Assembly (NCBI RefSeq): GCF_030161435.1
Contig: NZ_BSSV01000010.1
Location: 39,680-103,679, forward strand
DNA length: 64,000 nucleotides
DNA from: Thalassotalea loyana
GTDB taxonomy: Bacteria > Pseudomonadota > Gammaproteobacteria > Enterobacterales > Alteromonadaceae
Direction of reading: 5' to 3'
In this document: in pieces, positions 9,270 through 18,930 of the stretch
How the letters are laid out: every line of letters starts with the position of its first letter
How positions within the stretch are numbered: position 1 is the first letter of the stretch
Translations under genes and position numbers: made by a program
The notes under the pieces: generated by a model
Told to the model about the DNA's origin: nothing
What the model saw: the letters and a program-made list of their open reading frames with translations, nothing else
Databases searched by the model: none

Positions 9270-9284
9270 TTAACCTCAGGTTAA
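9270..9284. promoter_or_regulatory. Palindromic candidate operator
   Basis: TTAACCT-C-AGGTTAA, a perfect 7+7 inverted repeat about 150 bases further from sucC than the other palindrome. No regulator can be assigned. Confidence 0.3.
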
Positions 9285-9409
9285 TATCGACCTACAAAAA
9301 ACTATGTTATTCAGTGAATAAGACAAGCAGATTAAAAAATCAGAATAAGTGATGACTTGCTATGACGATGAAAAAGAAAATCGTATCTAGGCAGTTATTG
9401 TTAGATATA

Positions 9410-9436
9410 AAAAAGCCCCGCTATTGCGAGGCTTTT
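9410..9436 (-). terminator. sucB terminator
   Basis: AAAAGCCCCGC / GCGAGGCTTTT stem (one mismatch) with a TATT loop, 25 bases beyond the sucB stop. It separates sucAB from sucCD. Confidence 0.75.
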
Positions 9437-9460
9437 AAAATACGTTTATCTAATGACAAA

Positions 9461-10936
9461 TTAGATATCTAGTAATAGACGTGTTGGGTCTTCAAGAAGC
9501 TCTTTAACTGCTACTAAGAAGCCTACAGACTCTTTACCATCAATCAATCTGTGATCGTAAGATAATGCTAAGTACATCATAGGTAAAATTTCTACTTTAC
9601 CGTCAACCGCCATTGGACGATCTTGGATCTTATGCATACCTAAGATAGCTGTTTGAGGCATGTTTAAGATTGGCGTAGATAATAATGAACCGAATACACC
9701 ACCGTTGGTAATTGTGAAGTTACCACCTTGCATTTCGTCCATTGTTAACTTACCGTCACGACCTTTGATCGCTAACTCTTTGATACCTTTCTCAATACCC
9801 GCCATGCTTAATTGGTCAGCATCACGCAATACAGGTGTAACTAGACCACGAGGTGTAGATACAGCAATCGAAATATCGAAGAAGTTGTGGTAAACAATAT
9901 CGTCACCGTCAATTGATGCATTAACTGCTGGGTAGCGCTTCAATGCTTCATTCACCGCTTTAACGTAGAAAGACATGAAACCTAAACGCGTGTCATGAGT
10001 TTTCTCGAATACGTCTTTGTACTGCTTACGAAGATCCATGATTGGCTTCATGTTAACTTCGTTAAACGTTGTTAACATTGCAGTAGAGTTCTTAGCTTCT
10101 AATAAACGGTTAGCAATAGTCTTACGTAAACGCGTCATTGGTACGCGTTTTTGGCTGCGCTCACCTTGTGCTGCAACTGGTGCAGCTGCCGCCGCTGGAG
10201 CTGCTGCAGGAGCCGCTGGCTTAGTTGCCGCTTCAACGTCTTCTTTAGTGATACGACCGCCTTTGCCTGTACCTTTAACATCAGCTTCTGTTAAGCCTTT
10301 TTCTGTCATCAAGCGACGTACAGATGGAGATGCAACACCATCACCTGAAGCTTCTTCAGCTGCCGGTGCTGATGCTGGTGCAGCTGCCGCCGAAGCGCCT
10401 GCTGTCATTTCACCAATCTTTTGTTGACCTAATACAGTATCGCCTTCAGCGTTTAAAATCTTACCCATTACGCCGTCAGCAGTAGCAGGTACTTCTAAAA
10501 CAACTTTGTCAGTTTCGATTTCAACGATAACTTGGTCACGAGAAACCGCTTCACCTTCAGCTACATGCCATGTCGCTACAGTTGCGTCTGCAACAGATTC
10601 TGGTAAAACTGGTACTAAAATTTCTACTGTCTCACCACCTGTGCTTGCTGCTGCCGCTGGAGCTGCTTCTGCTTTTGGTGCTGCGTCACCTGATGCTGCA
10701 CCTTCAGAAAGTACACCAATCACTTGCTCACCTAAAACAGTCGCGCCTTCAGCTTCATTGATAGCCGTAATTACACCATCAGATGTCGCAGGTACTTCAA
10801 GTACTACTTTGTCTGTTTCAATTTCGACTACAACTTGATCACGAGTTACAGAATCACCTACTTGTACATGCCAAGTAGCTACTGTTGCGTCTGCAACGGA
10901 CTCTGGTAATACAGGAACCTTAATTTCGGTTGTCAT
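9461..10936 (-). CDS. sucB: 2-oxoglutarate dehydrogenase E2 with two lipoyl domains
   Basis: A 491-residue dihydrolipoyllysine succinyltransferase. Two tandem lipoyl domains (about residues 1-75 and 104-178) each carry the [14 protein letters not shown] lysine. They are joined by Ala/Pro linkers to a peripheral-subunit-binding domain ([32 protein letters not shown]) and a catalytic domain ending with [12 protein letters not shown], which holds the catalytic His and Asp. E. coli SucB is near 405 residues with one lipoyl domain, so this one has an extra. It lies 37 bases after sucA and works with SucA and a lipoamide dehydrogenase encoded elsewhere. Confidence 0.96.
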   Translation of the reverse strand: MTTEIKVPVLPESVADATVATWHVQVGDSVTRDQVVVEIETDKVVLEVPATSDGVITAINEAEGATVLGEQVIGVLSEGAASGDAAPKAEAAPAAAASTGGETVEILVPVLPESVADATVATWHVAEGEAVSRDQVIVEIETDKVVLEVPATADGVMGKILNAEGDTVLGQQKIGEMTAGASAAAAPASAPAAEEASGDGVASPSVRRLMTEKGLTEADVKGTGKGGRITKEDVEAATKPAAPAAAPAAAAAPVAAQGERSQKRVPMTRLRKTIANRLLEAKNSTAMLTTFNEVNMKPIMDLRKQYKDVFEKTHDTRLGFMSFYVKAVNEALKRYPAVNASIDGDDIVYHNFFDISIAVSTPRGLVTPVLRDADQLSMAGIEKGIKELAIKGRDGKLTMDEMQGGNFTITNGGVFGSLLSTPILNMPQTAILGMHKIQDRPMAVDGKVEILPMMYLALSYDHRLIDGKESVGFLVAVKELLEDPTRLLLDI

Positions 10937-10973
10937 TTAACTTATTCCTTACTTACTAATTACCAAAAATGGC

Positions 10974-13775
10974 TTATTCAACAGTTAACGCTTGTGCTAC
11001 TAGCGCCTGTTGCTCTTTAACATGAACTGACATATAACCTACAGCTGGTGCTGCTGAAGCCTTACGACCGGCATAAGTCAAATACGTACCTGCAGGAATT
11101 GCTGCTCTAAAGTGATGCTGCGAGCAGTACCAAGCACCTTGGTTTTGCGGCTCTTCCTGACACCAGACAAATTGTTTAACGTGTTGGTATTTCTCTAACA
11201 CTTTATCCAATTCAGCTTCTGGGAATGGGTATAGTTGCTCAATACGAATAATGGCAACATTATTTAATTCTTGCTTACGGCGTTGTTCTAGTAGTTCGTA
11301 GTAAACTTTACCTGAACACATAACAACACGTTCAACATCTTTTGGATTGATTTCGTCAATCTCACCAATTACGTTTTGGTATTCACCCTGTGCTAATTCT
11401 TCTAACGAAGAAACGGCAAGTGGATGACGTAACAACGATTTAGGTGACATCACGATCAGTGGTCGACGCATAGGGCGAACGACTTGACGACGAAGCATAT
11501 TAAATACTTGCGCTGGTGTAGAAGGCACACATACTTGCATGTTGTGATCTGCACATAATTGCAAGAAACGCTCTAAACGAGCTGATGAATGCTCTGGGCC
11601 CTGACCTTCATATCCATGTGGTAAAAGCATTGTTAAGCCACATAAGCGACCCCACTTTTGCTCACCAGAAGAAATAAATTGGTCAAAGACAACTTGCGCA
11701 CAGTTAGCGAAATCACCAAATTGTGCTTCCCAAATCGTTAAGCCTTTAGGTTCTGCAGTGGTGTAACCGTATTCAAACGCCAATACCGAAACTTCAGATA
11801 ATACTGAATCGTGTACCTCAAATGGCCCCTGATCTTTACTCACGTTTTGTAAAGGCAAGTAAGTAGATGCATCCGTTTGATTATGTAATACCGCATGACG
11901 GTGGAAGAATGTACCACGACCAGCATCTTGACCAGTGATACGAACACGATTGCCTTCTTCAACGATCGCGGCATACGCTAAGCTTTCAGCAAAGCCCCAG
12001 TCGAGTAACTTCTCGCCTTTGGCCATTTTCTTGCGATCATCGTAAATTTTCTTAACACGAGAGTGCACCGGATGCGACTCAGGATAACTAGAAATGCTAT
12101 TAGCTAAGGCTTTTAATCTATCTAAATCAATTGCCGCTTCGTACTCATCGTCCCAGTCATGACCGATATACGGTGTCCAATCAACTGAGTGTTCAGTCAT
12201 CGGGCGCCATTGTTCAACAGTACATTGACCTTCGTCTAGCAACTTACGGTAGTATTCTGCTAACTCGTTCGCTTTATCTAAGCGAATAGAGCCTTCAGCA
12301 TCTAGCTTGTTTGCATATAGCTGACGAGGCGTTGGGTGCTTTTTAACCTTCTGGTACATCAATGGCTGAGTAGCATTTGGCTCGTCAGCTTCGTTATGAC
12401 CATGACGTCGGTAACACACTAAATCAAGCACCACATCACGCTTAAATTTATTACGGAAATCTAATGCAACCTGTGTTGCCAAGATTACCGCTTCAGGATC
12501 GTCACCATTCACATGAAGAATAGGTGCCTGAACCATTTTCGCGATTTCAGTACAGTATTCACCGCTTCGTGTATCTTCAGCATTTGATGTTGTAAAGCCA
12601 ACCTGGTTATTAACAACGATGCGAATCGAACCGCCCACTTTAAATGCACGCGCTTGCGACATGTTAAACGTTTCTTGTACAACACCCTGACCTGCAATTG
12701 CTGAATCACCGTGTATTGTAATAGGTAGAACTAAGTCACCATCATCACAGTCACGACGATCTTGACGAGCGCGAACAGAGCCCATAACAACGGGGTTTAC
12801 AATCTCTAAGTGAGATGGGTTAAACGCCAATGCTAAGTGAACGTTACCACCTGGTGTTACGAAGTCTGAAGAGTAACCCATGTGATATTTAACATCACCT
12901 GAGCCAACTAAATCGTCGTGTTTACCGGCAAACTCATCAAATAACTTAGATGGATTTTTACCCAATACGTTAACTAACACGTTTAAGCGACCACGGTGAG
13001 CCATGCCCATAACCACTTCTTTGGTGCCATGTTGACCGGCACGCGTGATTAACTCTTTAAGCATAGGGATTAGCGCATCACCACCTTCGAGTGAGAAACG
13101 TTTTGCACCAGGGAATTTTGCACCTAGGTATTTTTCTAAACCATCAGCAGCAATTAAGCCTTTAAGAATCTCTTCTTTTTCAGCAGCAGATAACTGCGCT
13201 TGAGATTGAACAGACTCTAAACGTGATTGAATCCAACGTTTTTCTTCCGTCGATGTCATGTGCATGTATTCAGCACCGATCGATCCACAGTAGGTCTTAC
13301 GTAATGATTTATATAAATCACCTAACTTCATGGTTTCGCTACCAACAGCGTATGAACCTACGTTGTATTCTTTGTCGAAATCATTTTCAGATAAGTCATG
13401 GTGAGATAATTGAAGGTCTCTAACGCGGTCACGCTGCCATAGGCCCAACGGGTCAAGGTTTGCGTTTTGGTGACCACGAAAACGGAAAGCATTAATTAAT
13501 TGTAGTACCTTAACTTGCTTGCCATCAGAACTCCCAGAAACAACAACGCGAGCAGGTTGTTTTGCGAGTTCTCTAAATTCATCGCGAATGGCTGAGTGTT
13601 TGTATTCAACCTCAGCACCTTCAATTTTTGGTAGGTTTTCAAATATTTCACGCCACTGTGCTGGCACAGATTGTGAGTTATCTAAAAAAGATTCGTACAG
13701 TTCTTCAATATATGCAGCATTTGAGCCGCTTAAATGGGAAGACTCTAACCAAGCCTTCATTGCACCTTCGGGCAT
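10974..13775 (-). CDS. sucA: 2-oxoglutarate dehydrogenase E1 component
   Basis: A 933-residue thiamine-diphosphate-dependent decarboxylase that converts 2-oxoglutarate to the succinyl-dihydrolipoyl form on SucB. The N-terminus (MKAWLESSHLSGSNAAYIEELYESFLDN) matches the E2-binding segment of E. coli SucA. The cofactor region includes GMAHRGRLNVLVNVLGK and GDSAIAGQGVVQETFNMS, and the C-terminal half has the transketolase-like LPHGYEGQGPEHSSARLERFLQL. Start ATG 13775 has an AGGAAC site. It sits between sdhB and sucB on the same strand. Confidence 0.97.
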   Translation of the reverse strand: MPEGAMKAWLESSHLSGSNAAYIEELYESFLDNSQSVPAQWREIFENLPKIEGAEVEYKHSAIRDEFRELAKQPARVVVSGSSDGKQVKVLQLINAFRFRGHQNANLDPLGLWQRDRVRDLQLSHHDLSENDFDKEYNVGSYAVGSETMKLGDLYKSLRKTYCGSIGAEYMHMTSTEEKRWIQSRLESVQSQAQLSAAEKEEILKGLIAADGLEKYLGAKFPGAKRFSLEGGDALIPMLKELITRAGQHGTKEVVMGMAHRGRLNVLVNVLGKNPSKLFDEFAGKHDDLVGSGDVKYHMGYSSDFVTPGGNVHLALAFNPSHLEIVNPVVMGSVRARQDRRDCDDGDLVLPITIHGDSAIAGQGVVQETFNMSQARAFKVGGSIRIVVNNQVGFTTSNAEDTRSGEYCTEIAKMVQAPILHVNGDDPEAVILATQVALDFRNKFKRDVVLDLVCYRRHGHNEADEPNATQPLMYQKVKKHPTPRQLYANKLDAEGSIRLDKANELAEYYRKLLDEGQCTVEQWRPMTEHSVDWTPYIGHDWDDEYEAAIDLDRLKALANSISSYPESHPVHSRVKKIYDDRKKMAKGEKLLDWGFAESLAYAAIVEEGNRVRITGQDAGRGTFFHRHAVLHNQTDASTYLPLQNVSKDQGPFEVHDSVLSEVSVLAFEYGYTTAEPKGLTIWEAQFGDFANCAQVVFDQFISSGEQKWGRLCGLTMLLPHGYEGQGPEHSSARLERFLQLCADHNMQVCVPSTPAQVFNMLRRQVVRPMRRPLIVMSPKSLLRHPLAVSSLEELAQGEYQNVIGEIDEINPKDVERVVMCSGKVYYELLEQRRKQELNNVAIIRIEQLYPFPEAELDKVLEKYQHVKQFVWCQEEPQNQGAWYCSQHHFRAAIPAGTYLTYAGRKASAAPAVGYMSVHVKEQQALVAQALTVE

Positions 13776-13826
13776 TGCTAGTTCCTAAAAATGGTATTAA
13801 GCAACAGATATACGATTTAATAGCAA

Positions 13827-13850
13827 AGGGTAGCTAATAATAGCTACCCT
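13827..13850 (-). other. Hairpin between sdhB and sucA
   Basis: Perfect 10-bp inverted repeat AGGGTAGCTA / TAGCTACCCT with a 4-base loop in the 89-base sdhB-sucA gap. It lacks a proper T-run, so it is more likely an mRNA-stabilising or partial-termination element than a full terminator. Confidence 0.55.
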
Positions 13851-13864
13851 AACTTCATAAGCAA

Positions 13865-14575
13865 TTAAACCGCTCTTTTTAATAGCATCGACTTAATATG
13901 GCCGATTGCTTTTGTTGGGTTTAATCCTTTCGGACAAACATCAACACAGTTCATGATGCCGTGACAACGGAATACGCTGTACGCATCTTGTAACCCATCT
14001 AAACGTTCTTCAGTAGCAGTATCACGACTATCAATTAAGAAGCGGTAGGCGTTTAATAAACCTGCTGGACCGATGAACTTGTCAGGGTTCCACCAAAACG
14101 ATGGACAAGAGGTTGAACAACATGCACATAAAATACACTCATAAAGACCGTCTAATTTATCACGCTCTTCAATTGATTGAATATGTTCACGAGCTGGTTG
14201 CTCTTTACCATCATTAATTAAGTATGGCTTGATTTTTTCGTATTGACTGTAGAATTGAGACATATCAATAACTAAGTCACGAATAACTGGCAAGCCTGGT
14301 AATGGACGTAAAACAATCTTCTTTGCTTTAACCGCAGATAACGGAGTGATACAAGCAAGACCGTTCTTACCATTCATGTTTAAACCGTCAGAGCCACAAA
14401 CACCTTCGCGACATGAACGACGGAAAGATAACGTAGGATCTTGTTCTTTCAACAAAATTAACGCATCTAGTACCATCATATCTGAGCCTTCTTGAATTTC
14501 AAGCTCATAATCTTTCATGTAAGGTGCATTATCGACATCTGGGTTGTAACGATAAACTGAAAATAACTGCTTCAT
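13865..14575 (-). CDS. sdhB: Succinate dehydrogenase iron-sulfur subunit
   Basis: A 236-residue protein carrying the three Fe-S cluster motifs of the family: 2Fe-2S (SCREGVCGSDGLNMNGKNGLAC), and the 4Fe-4S and 3Fe-4S ligands in CILCACCSTSCPSFWW and CHGIMNCVDVCPKGLNP. It passes electrons from SdhA FAD to quinone at SdhCD on the inner face of the cytoplasmic membrane. It starts ten bases after sdhA in the same operon. Confidence 0.97.
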   Translation of the reverse strand: MKQLFSVYRYNPDVDNAPYMKDYELEIQEGSDMMVLDALILLKEQDPTLSFRRSCREGVCGSDGLNMNGKNGLACITPLSAVKAKKIVLRPLPGLPVIRDLVIDMSQFYSQYEKIKPYLINDGKEQPAREHIQSIEERDKLDGLYECILCACCSTSCPSFWWNPDKFIGPAGLLNAYRFLIDSRDTATEERLDGLQDAYSVFRCHGIMNCVDVCPKGLNPTKAIGHIKSMLLKRAV

Positions 14576-14585
14576 AAAATGCTCC

Positions 14586-16358
14586 TTAGTACGTTCTTAC
14601 TTTCGGTGGGAAAGCTTCACGATGAACTGGTTTCATGTTTACATCACGCTTCGACATTTCTTCAGTCTCAGGTGTGTAGATTGTGTGACATAACCAGTTT
14701 TCATCATCACGGTCTAAGAAGTCTTCACGTGAATGTGCACCACGAGATTCAGTTCTGTAGTTAGCCGCTTTCGCAGTACTAAACGCTGTTTCCATCAAGT
14801 TATCTAATTCAAGACACTCAATTCGCTCTGTGTTGAACTCACTAGATTTATCTTTAAGATGTGCATTTTTAAGGCGTTCGCGAATTTCAGTTAATTCTTT
14901 CATACCTTCAGCCATTGCTTCACCTTCACGGAATACCGAGAAGTTCATTTGCATACACTGTTGTAAATCTTTCTTGATTTGAACTGGGTCTTCACCACCT
15001 GTTGATGATTCCCAACGGTTGTAGCGAGCTAACGCAGCATCTAAATCTGACTCAGAAGCTTCTTTGCCACTTTGCGTACCAGCAAGGTATTCACCTAAGA
15101 AGTTACCTGCTGCACGGCCGAATACCACTAAGTCAAGCAACGAGTTACCACCTAAGCGGTTCGCACCATGAACAGATACGTTAGCAATTTCACCTACAGC
15201 GAATAAACCTTCGATGATAGTGTCTTTGCCAGTCGCAGGGTCAAAGTGAATTGCTTGACCGTTTACGTTACAAGGTACACCACCCATTTGGTAGTGACAT
15301 GTAGGAATTACTGGGATTGGTGCATCTGCAGGGTGAACGTGAGCAAATGTTTCAGATAACTCACAAACACCTGGTAAACGTTGCATCAATGTTTCGCGAC
15401 CTAAGTGATCTAACTTAAGTTTGATGTGTGGACCGTACTGAGGGTGGTCACAACCACGTCCTTCACGAATCTCAGTCATCATTGAACGAGCAACAACGTC
15501 ACGACCTGCTAAATCTTTAGCATTTGGCGCATAACGTTCCATGAAGCGTTCGCCGTCTTTGTTTAGAAGGTAACCACCTTCACCACGACAACCTTCAGTT
15601 ACTAATGTACCAGCACCCGCAATACCTGTTGGGTGGAACTGCCACATTTCCATATCTTGCATCTGAACGCCAGCACGAAGCGACATACCAACACCATCAC
15701 CTGTGTTGATGTGAGCATTCGTTGTTGATGCGAAAATACGACCTGCACCACCAGTAGCTAAAACAGTAGCGCGCGCTTTGAAGTAACAAACTTCGCCAGA
15801 TTCGATGTCAATTGCTGTACAACCAACAACGTTGCCGTCTTCATTTTTTACTAAATCTAATGCGTACCACTCAGAAAAAACATTGGTTTTGTTTTTAACG
15901 TTTTGCTGGTATAGCAAATGTAGTAATGCGTGACCCGTACGGTCAGCAGCAGCAGCGGTACGAGCAGCTTGCTCACCACCGAAGTTTTTAGACTGACCAC
16001 CGAAAGGACGTTGATAAACTTTACCGTTTTCAAAACGAGAGAATGGTAGACCCATATTCTCCATTTCGATAATAGCTTCTGGACCTGTTTTACACATGTA
16101 CTCGATAGCATCCTGATCACCAATGTAATCAGAACCTTTAACCGTGTCATACATGTGGAATTCCCAGTTATCGTCATGGGCGTTACCTAAAGCTACAGTA
16201 ATACCGCCTTGAGCAGATACTGTATGAGAACGCGTTGGGAAAACTTTAGAAATCAGAGCACAAGATTGGCCTGATTCAGAAATTGCTAATGCAGCGCGCA
16301 TACCCGCACCGCCTGCGCCAATTACAATGGCATCAAATTCACGAACTGGAACGCTCAC
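14586..16358 (-). CDS. sdhA: Succinate dehydrogenase flavoprotein subunit
   Basis: A 590-residue flavoprotein. It shows the FAD Rossmann motif ([19 protein letters not shown]), the [10 protein letters not shown] segment with the histidine that covalently holds FAD, and the active-site region [28 protein letters not shown]. It oxidises succinate to fumarate. The start is GTG 16358, placed immediately after the sdhD stop (TAAGTG), so translation is probably coupled. No in-frame ATG upstream exists, and the next internal Met would remove the FAD motif. Confidence 0.97.
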   Translation of the reverse strand: MSVPVREFDAIVIGAGGAGMRAALAISESGQSCALISKVFPTRSHTVSAQGGITVALGNAHDDNWEFHMYDTVKGSDYIGDQDAIEYMCKTGPEAIIEMENMGLPFSRFENGKVYQRPFGGQSKNFGGEQAARTAAAADRTGHALLHLLYQQNVKNKTNVFSEWYALDLVKNEDGNVVGCTAIDIESGEVCYFKARATVLATGGAGRIFASTTNAHINTGDGVGMSLRAGVQMQDMEMWQFHPTGIAGAGTLVTEGCRGEGGYLLNKDGERFMERYAPNAKDLAGRDVVARSMMTEIREGRGCDHPQYGPHIKLKLDHLGRETLMQRLPGVCELSETFAHVHPADAPIPVIPTCHYQMGGVPCNVNGQAIHFDPATGKDTIIEGLFAVGEIANVSVHGANRLGGNSLLDLVVFGRAAGNFLGEYLAGTQSGKEASESDLDAALARYNRWESSTGGEDPVQIKKDLQQCMQMNFSVFREGEAMAEGMKELTEIRERLKNAHLKDKSSEFNTERIECLELDNLMETAFSTAKAANYRTESRGAHSREDFLDRDDENWLCHTIYTPETEEMSKRDVNMKPVHREAFPPKVRTY

Positions 16359-16706
16359 TTACACACCCCACACAGTGATTAAACCTGCAACGAAGTACGC
16401 TACTAAGGTTACTGAAAAAATAAATTGTAAAGAACCACGTAAGAACGCCGCTTTTACATAATCTGATAATACTTGCCAAATACCAATCCAGGCATGGATA
16501 AGCACAGCTAAAAGCGCAAGTACTGTGAATACTTTCATGCCAAGACCTGAGAACAAGCCCTGCCAAATTTCAAACGTTACGTCTGGCGTCGACAAGAAAA
16601 AATACGCCATAAATAACGAGTACGAGGCTAATACAATCGCAGTAGCTCTCAAAAGAATAAAATCATGTACGCCACTACGGCCTACAGTTGCAGCATTTCC
16701 TACCAT
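16359..16706 (-). CDS. sdhD: Succinate dehydrogenase membrane anchor subunit
   Basis: A 115-residue hydrophobic protein with three membrane helices (about residues 18-39, 55-76 and 92-113) and the LLAVLIHAWIGIWQVLSDY segment typical of SdhD, holding the conserved His and the Asp-Tyr near the quinone site. It anchors SdhAB with SdhC. Its ATG lies inside the end of sdhC (7-base overlap) and its stop abuts sdhA. Confidence 0.94.
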   Translation of the reverse strand: MVGNAATVGRSGVHDFILLRATAIVLASYSLFMAYFFLSTPDVTFEIWQGLFSGLGMKVFTVLALLAVLIHAWIGIWQVLSDYVKAAFLRGSLQFIFSVTLVAYFVAGLITVWGV

Positions 16707-17074
16707 AACTTAACTCCAGCTAAAACAGTTAAGATTACCCAAAGTACAATCACGACTTTGGCACTTGTGTTACCAGATACTTTTTCTTCGAAGTGACCTA
16801 AGTCCATCAATAAGTGACGAACACCGGCTAAGAAGTGGTACATAATTGCTGACACAATCCCAAGGATAATAAACTTAAAGAAAAAGCCATCGAGCATAGC
16901 TTCGACTTCAGTAAATCCTTCGGCAGAAGATAATGATAAAGATAAAAGACATAACAAAATGCCTACGGCAAACACCATGATAACACCGGAAATACGGTGT
17001 AAAATTGATGCATTAGCGGCAGGATGCATTTTGATAGTAGTTAGATCTAGGTTTACAGGACGTTGTTTTTTCAC
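16700..17074 (-). CDS. sdhC: Succinate dehydrogenase cytochrome b556 subunit
   Basis: A 124-residue membrane subunit. KKQRPVNLDLTTIKMHPAANASILHRISGV aligns with E. coli SdhC; the HRISG motif and the heme-ligand His in YHFLAGVRHLLMDLGHFEE are present, with three membrane helices. It starts at GTG 17074 with an AGG site seven bases ahead; no upstream start is open in frame. It is the first gene of sdhCDAB-sucAB, divergent from gltA. Confidence 0.95.
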   Translation of the reverse strand: MKKQRPVNLDLTTIKMHPAANASILHRISGVIMVFAVGILLCLLSLSLSSAEGFTEVEAMLDGFFFKFIILGIVSAIMYHFLAGVRHLLMDLGHFEEKVSGNTSAKVVIVLWVILTVLAGVKLW

Positions 17075-17352
17075 GATATTGCCTAAAGAGCTCTTTTAGA
17101 GCCTTCTACTTTTTTTCGTTCCTCTCAAACTAATCAATAATAATTGAATAGTTCCCCAAGCAATCAGTGAACGTGAGCTACAATTGTTTACAAATATAAC
17201 AAGCATATTCACAGATCGAACTGATTATATATTTGATACGTAAGAAATACAATTTTCGTTGACTACTAATAAGTTGCGTTTAGTTTTTAATCAATATAAA
17301 CACCGTGAATGGCAATTATGTAGATCTATTCGTACACATTTTAACAATAGCA

Positions 17353-17383
17353 TTGACTTTGAGGGGGGATCTTGGATTAGAAT
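17353..17383 (+). promoter_or_regulatory. Candidate gltA promoter
   Basis: TTGACT and TAGAAT boxes with a 19-base spacer, about 105 bases before the gltA start. The spacing is longer than optimal, so the call is tentative. Confidence 0.3.
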
Positions 17384-17416
17384 ACGGCACCAGTTTTATA
17401 TTCATAAAATTTGAGT

Positions 17417-17451
17417 ATTTTTTCACCGCACGCTCGCTGTCGTGAAAAAAT
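17417..17451 (+). promoter_or_regulatory. Hairpin in gltA 5' leader
   Basis: ATTTTTTCAC / GTGAAAAAAT, a perfect 10-bp inverted repeat with a 15-base GC-rich loop, ending 36 bases before the gltA ATG. It could be an operator or an mRNA leader structure; there is no direct evidence for either. Confidence 0.4.
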
Positions 17452-17487
17452 GGAACTAACTAAAATAAAATCATAGGGGATATACGT

Positions 17488-18774
17488 ATGGCTGACTCTA
17501 AAGCCTCTCTAAGTATTGACGGAAAAGTTATCGCTGAATTACCGATTCTTAAAGGTTCAGCAGGTTACGACGTCATTGATATCCGTACACTTGGTGGCGC
17601 TGGTTACTTCACATATGACCCAGGCTTTTTAGCAACTGCGTCTTGTGAATCAGCAATCACTTACATCGATGGCGGCAATGGTGTGTTACAGCATCGTGGT
17701 TACCCTATCGCTAGCTTAGCGAAAGAAGCTGATTTCTTAGAAGTTTGTTACTTGCTATTAAATGGTAAAGCACCAACAAAAGCAGAGTACGACGAATTCA
17801 AGTCAATTATCACGAACCACACAATGGTTCATGAAAAGTTAGCACACTTCTTCCAAGGCTTCTTACCTGACGCTCACCCAATGGCAATGGTTTGTGGTGT
17901 AGTTGGTGCATTGTCATCTTTCTACCACAGCGATTTAGATATCGACCAACCAGATCAACGCATGCGTAGTGCACATCGCTTAATTGCTAAGATGCCAACT
18001 ATCGCAGCAATGGCATACAAATACAGCATCGGTCAGCCGTTCGTTTACCCACGTAACGACTTAACTTACGCTGAAAACTTCTTACACATGATGTTCTCTG
18101 TTCCAGCAGAAGAGTACAAAGTTAGCCCAGTAGCAGCACGTGCTATGGACCGTATCTTTACCCTTCACGCGGACCATGAGCAAAACGCTTCAACGTCTAC
18201 TGTACGTTTAGCGGGTTCATCAGGTGCTAACCCATACGCGTGTATCGCTGCTGGTGTTGCGTCATTATGGGGCCCTGCACACGGTGGTGCTAACGAAGCA
18301 TGTTTAAACATGCTAGAAGAAATTGGTGATGTATCACGTGTCGACGAATATGTTGCGAAAGCGAAAGACAAATCTGATCCTTTCCGTTTAATGGGCTTTG
18401 GTCACCGTGTATACAAAAACTTCGACCCACGCGCTACAGTAATGCGTGAAACTTGTCATGAAGTTTTAGAAGAGCTAGGTGTAACTGATCCGTTATTAGA
18501 CGTAGCAATGGCATTAGAGAAAGTTGCATTAGAAGACCCGTACTTCATCGAGAAGAAGCTATACCCTAACGTAGACTTCTACTCAGGTATTATTTTGAAA
18601 GCTTTAGGCATTCCTACAAGCATGTTCACAGTGATCTTCGCGATGTCTCGTACTGTTGGTTGGATTTCTCACTGGGATGAGATGTTATCTCAACCAGGTC
18701 AGAAGATCGGTCGCCCTCGCCAGTTATACACAGGTGAAATTGACCGCGAATTTACGCCATTAAAAAATAGATAA
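17488..18774 (+). CDS. gltA: Citrate synthase (type II)
   Basis: A 428-residue enzyme condensing oxaloacetate with acetyl-CoA. Active-site features are present: the His in [29 protein letters not shown] and the late acidic region around VDFYSG. The N-terminal extension ([29 protein letters not shown]) is that of the hexameric, NADH-sensitive gammaproteobacterial type. ATG 17488 has an AGGGGAT site. It diverges from the sdh-suc operon and ends in a strong terminator. Confidence 0.97.
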   Translation: MADSKASLSIDGKVIAELPILKGSAGYDVIDIRTLGGAGYFTYDPGFLATASCESAITYIDGGNGVLQHRGYPIASLAKEADFLEVCYLLLNGKAPTKAEYDEFKSIITNHTMVHEKLAHFFQGFLPDAHPMAMVCGVVGALSSFYHSDLDIDQPDQRMRSAHRLIAKMPTIAAMAYKYSIGQPFVYPRNDLTYAENFLHMMFSVPAEEYKVSPVAARAMDRIFTLHADHEQNASTSTVRLAGSSGANPYACIAAGVASLWGPAHGGANEACLNMLEEIGDVSRVDEYVAKAKDKSDPFRLMGFGHRVYKNFDPRATVMRETCHEVLEELGVTDPLLDVAMALEKVALEDPYFIEKKLYPNVDFYSGIILKALGIPTSMFTVIFAMSRTVGWISHWDEMLSQPGQKIGRPRQLYTGEIDREFTPLKNR

Positions 18775-18840
18775 TAGTTTTATCTTGTAGGTCAAAAATA
18801 GATTTATTTTATCAGTGACTTACAGTCTTACTAATCGATA

Positions 18841-18868
18841 AAAAGGTAACTTTAAAAGTTACCTTTTT
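18841..18868 (+). terminator. gltA terminator
   Basis: AAAAGGTAACTTT / AAAGTTACCTTTT, a long perfect stem followed by a run of Ts, about 65 bases after the gltA stop. Confidence 0.88.
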
Positions 18869-18930
18869 TTTTGCCTATTCTCATTTGTTAACATTTTGTA
18901 TATGCTGGGATTATGATTAATTAAACCAAC

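Larger units (their letters stand above)
8916..9409. other. Long structured intergenic region upstream of sucCD
   Basis: Nearly 500 bases without a gene. It holds, in minus-strand order: a 15-base palindrome (9270-9284), a 16-base palindrome (9114-9129), a terminator-like hairpin (9082-9108), two TATAAT boxes (9011-9025) and the sucC leader. The arrangement suggests separate control of sucCD and perhaps a small RNA between the sucB terminator and the hairpin. No small open frame with a good ribosome site is visible. Confidence 0.55.
17075..17487. other. Divergent control region between sdhC and gltA
   Basis: A 413-base AT-rich gap that must hold the promoters for sdhCDAB-sucAB and for gltA. 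A possible gltA sigma-70 pair is TTGACT (17353-17358) and TAGAAT (17378-17383) with a long 19-base spacer. A 10-bp inverted repeat (17417-17451) lies in the gltA leader. I could not fix the sdhC promoter. Confidence 0.5.

Noticed and set aside
10017..10838. Plus-strand Ala/Thr-rich frames inside sucB
   Set aside because: Antisense shadows of the Ala/Pro linkers and lipoyl domains.
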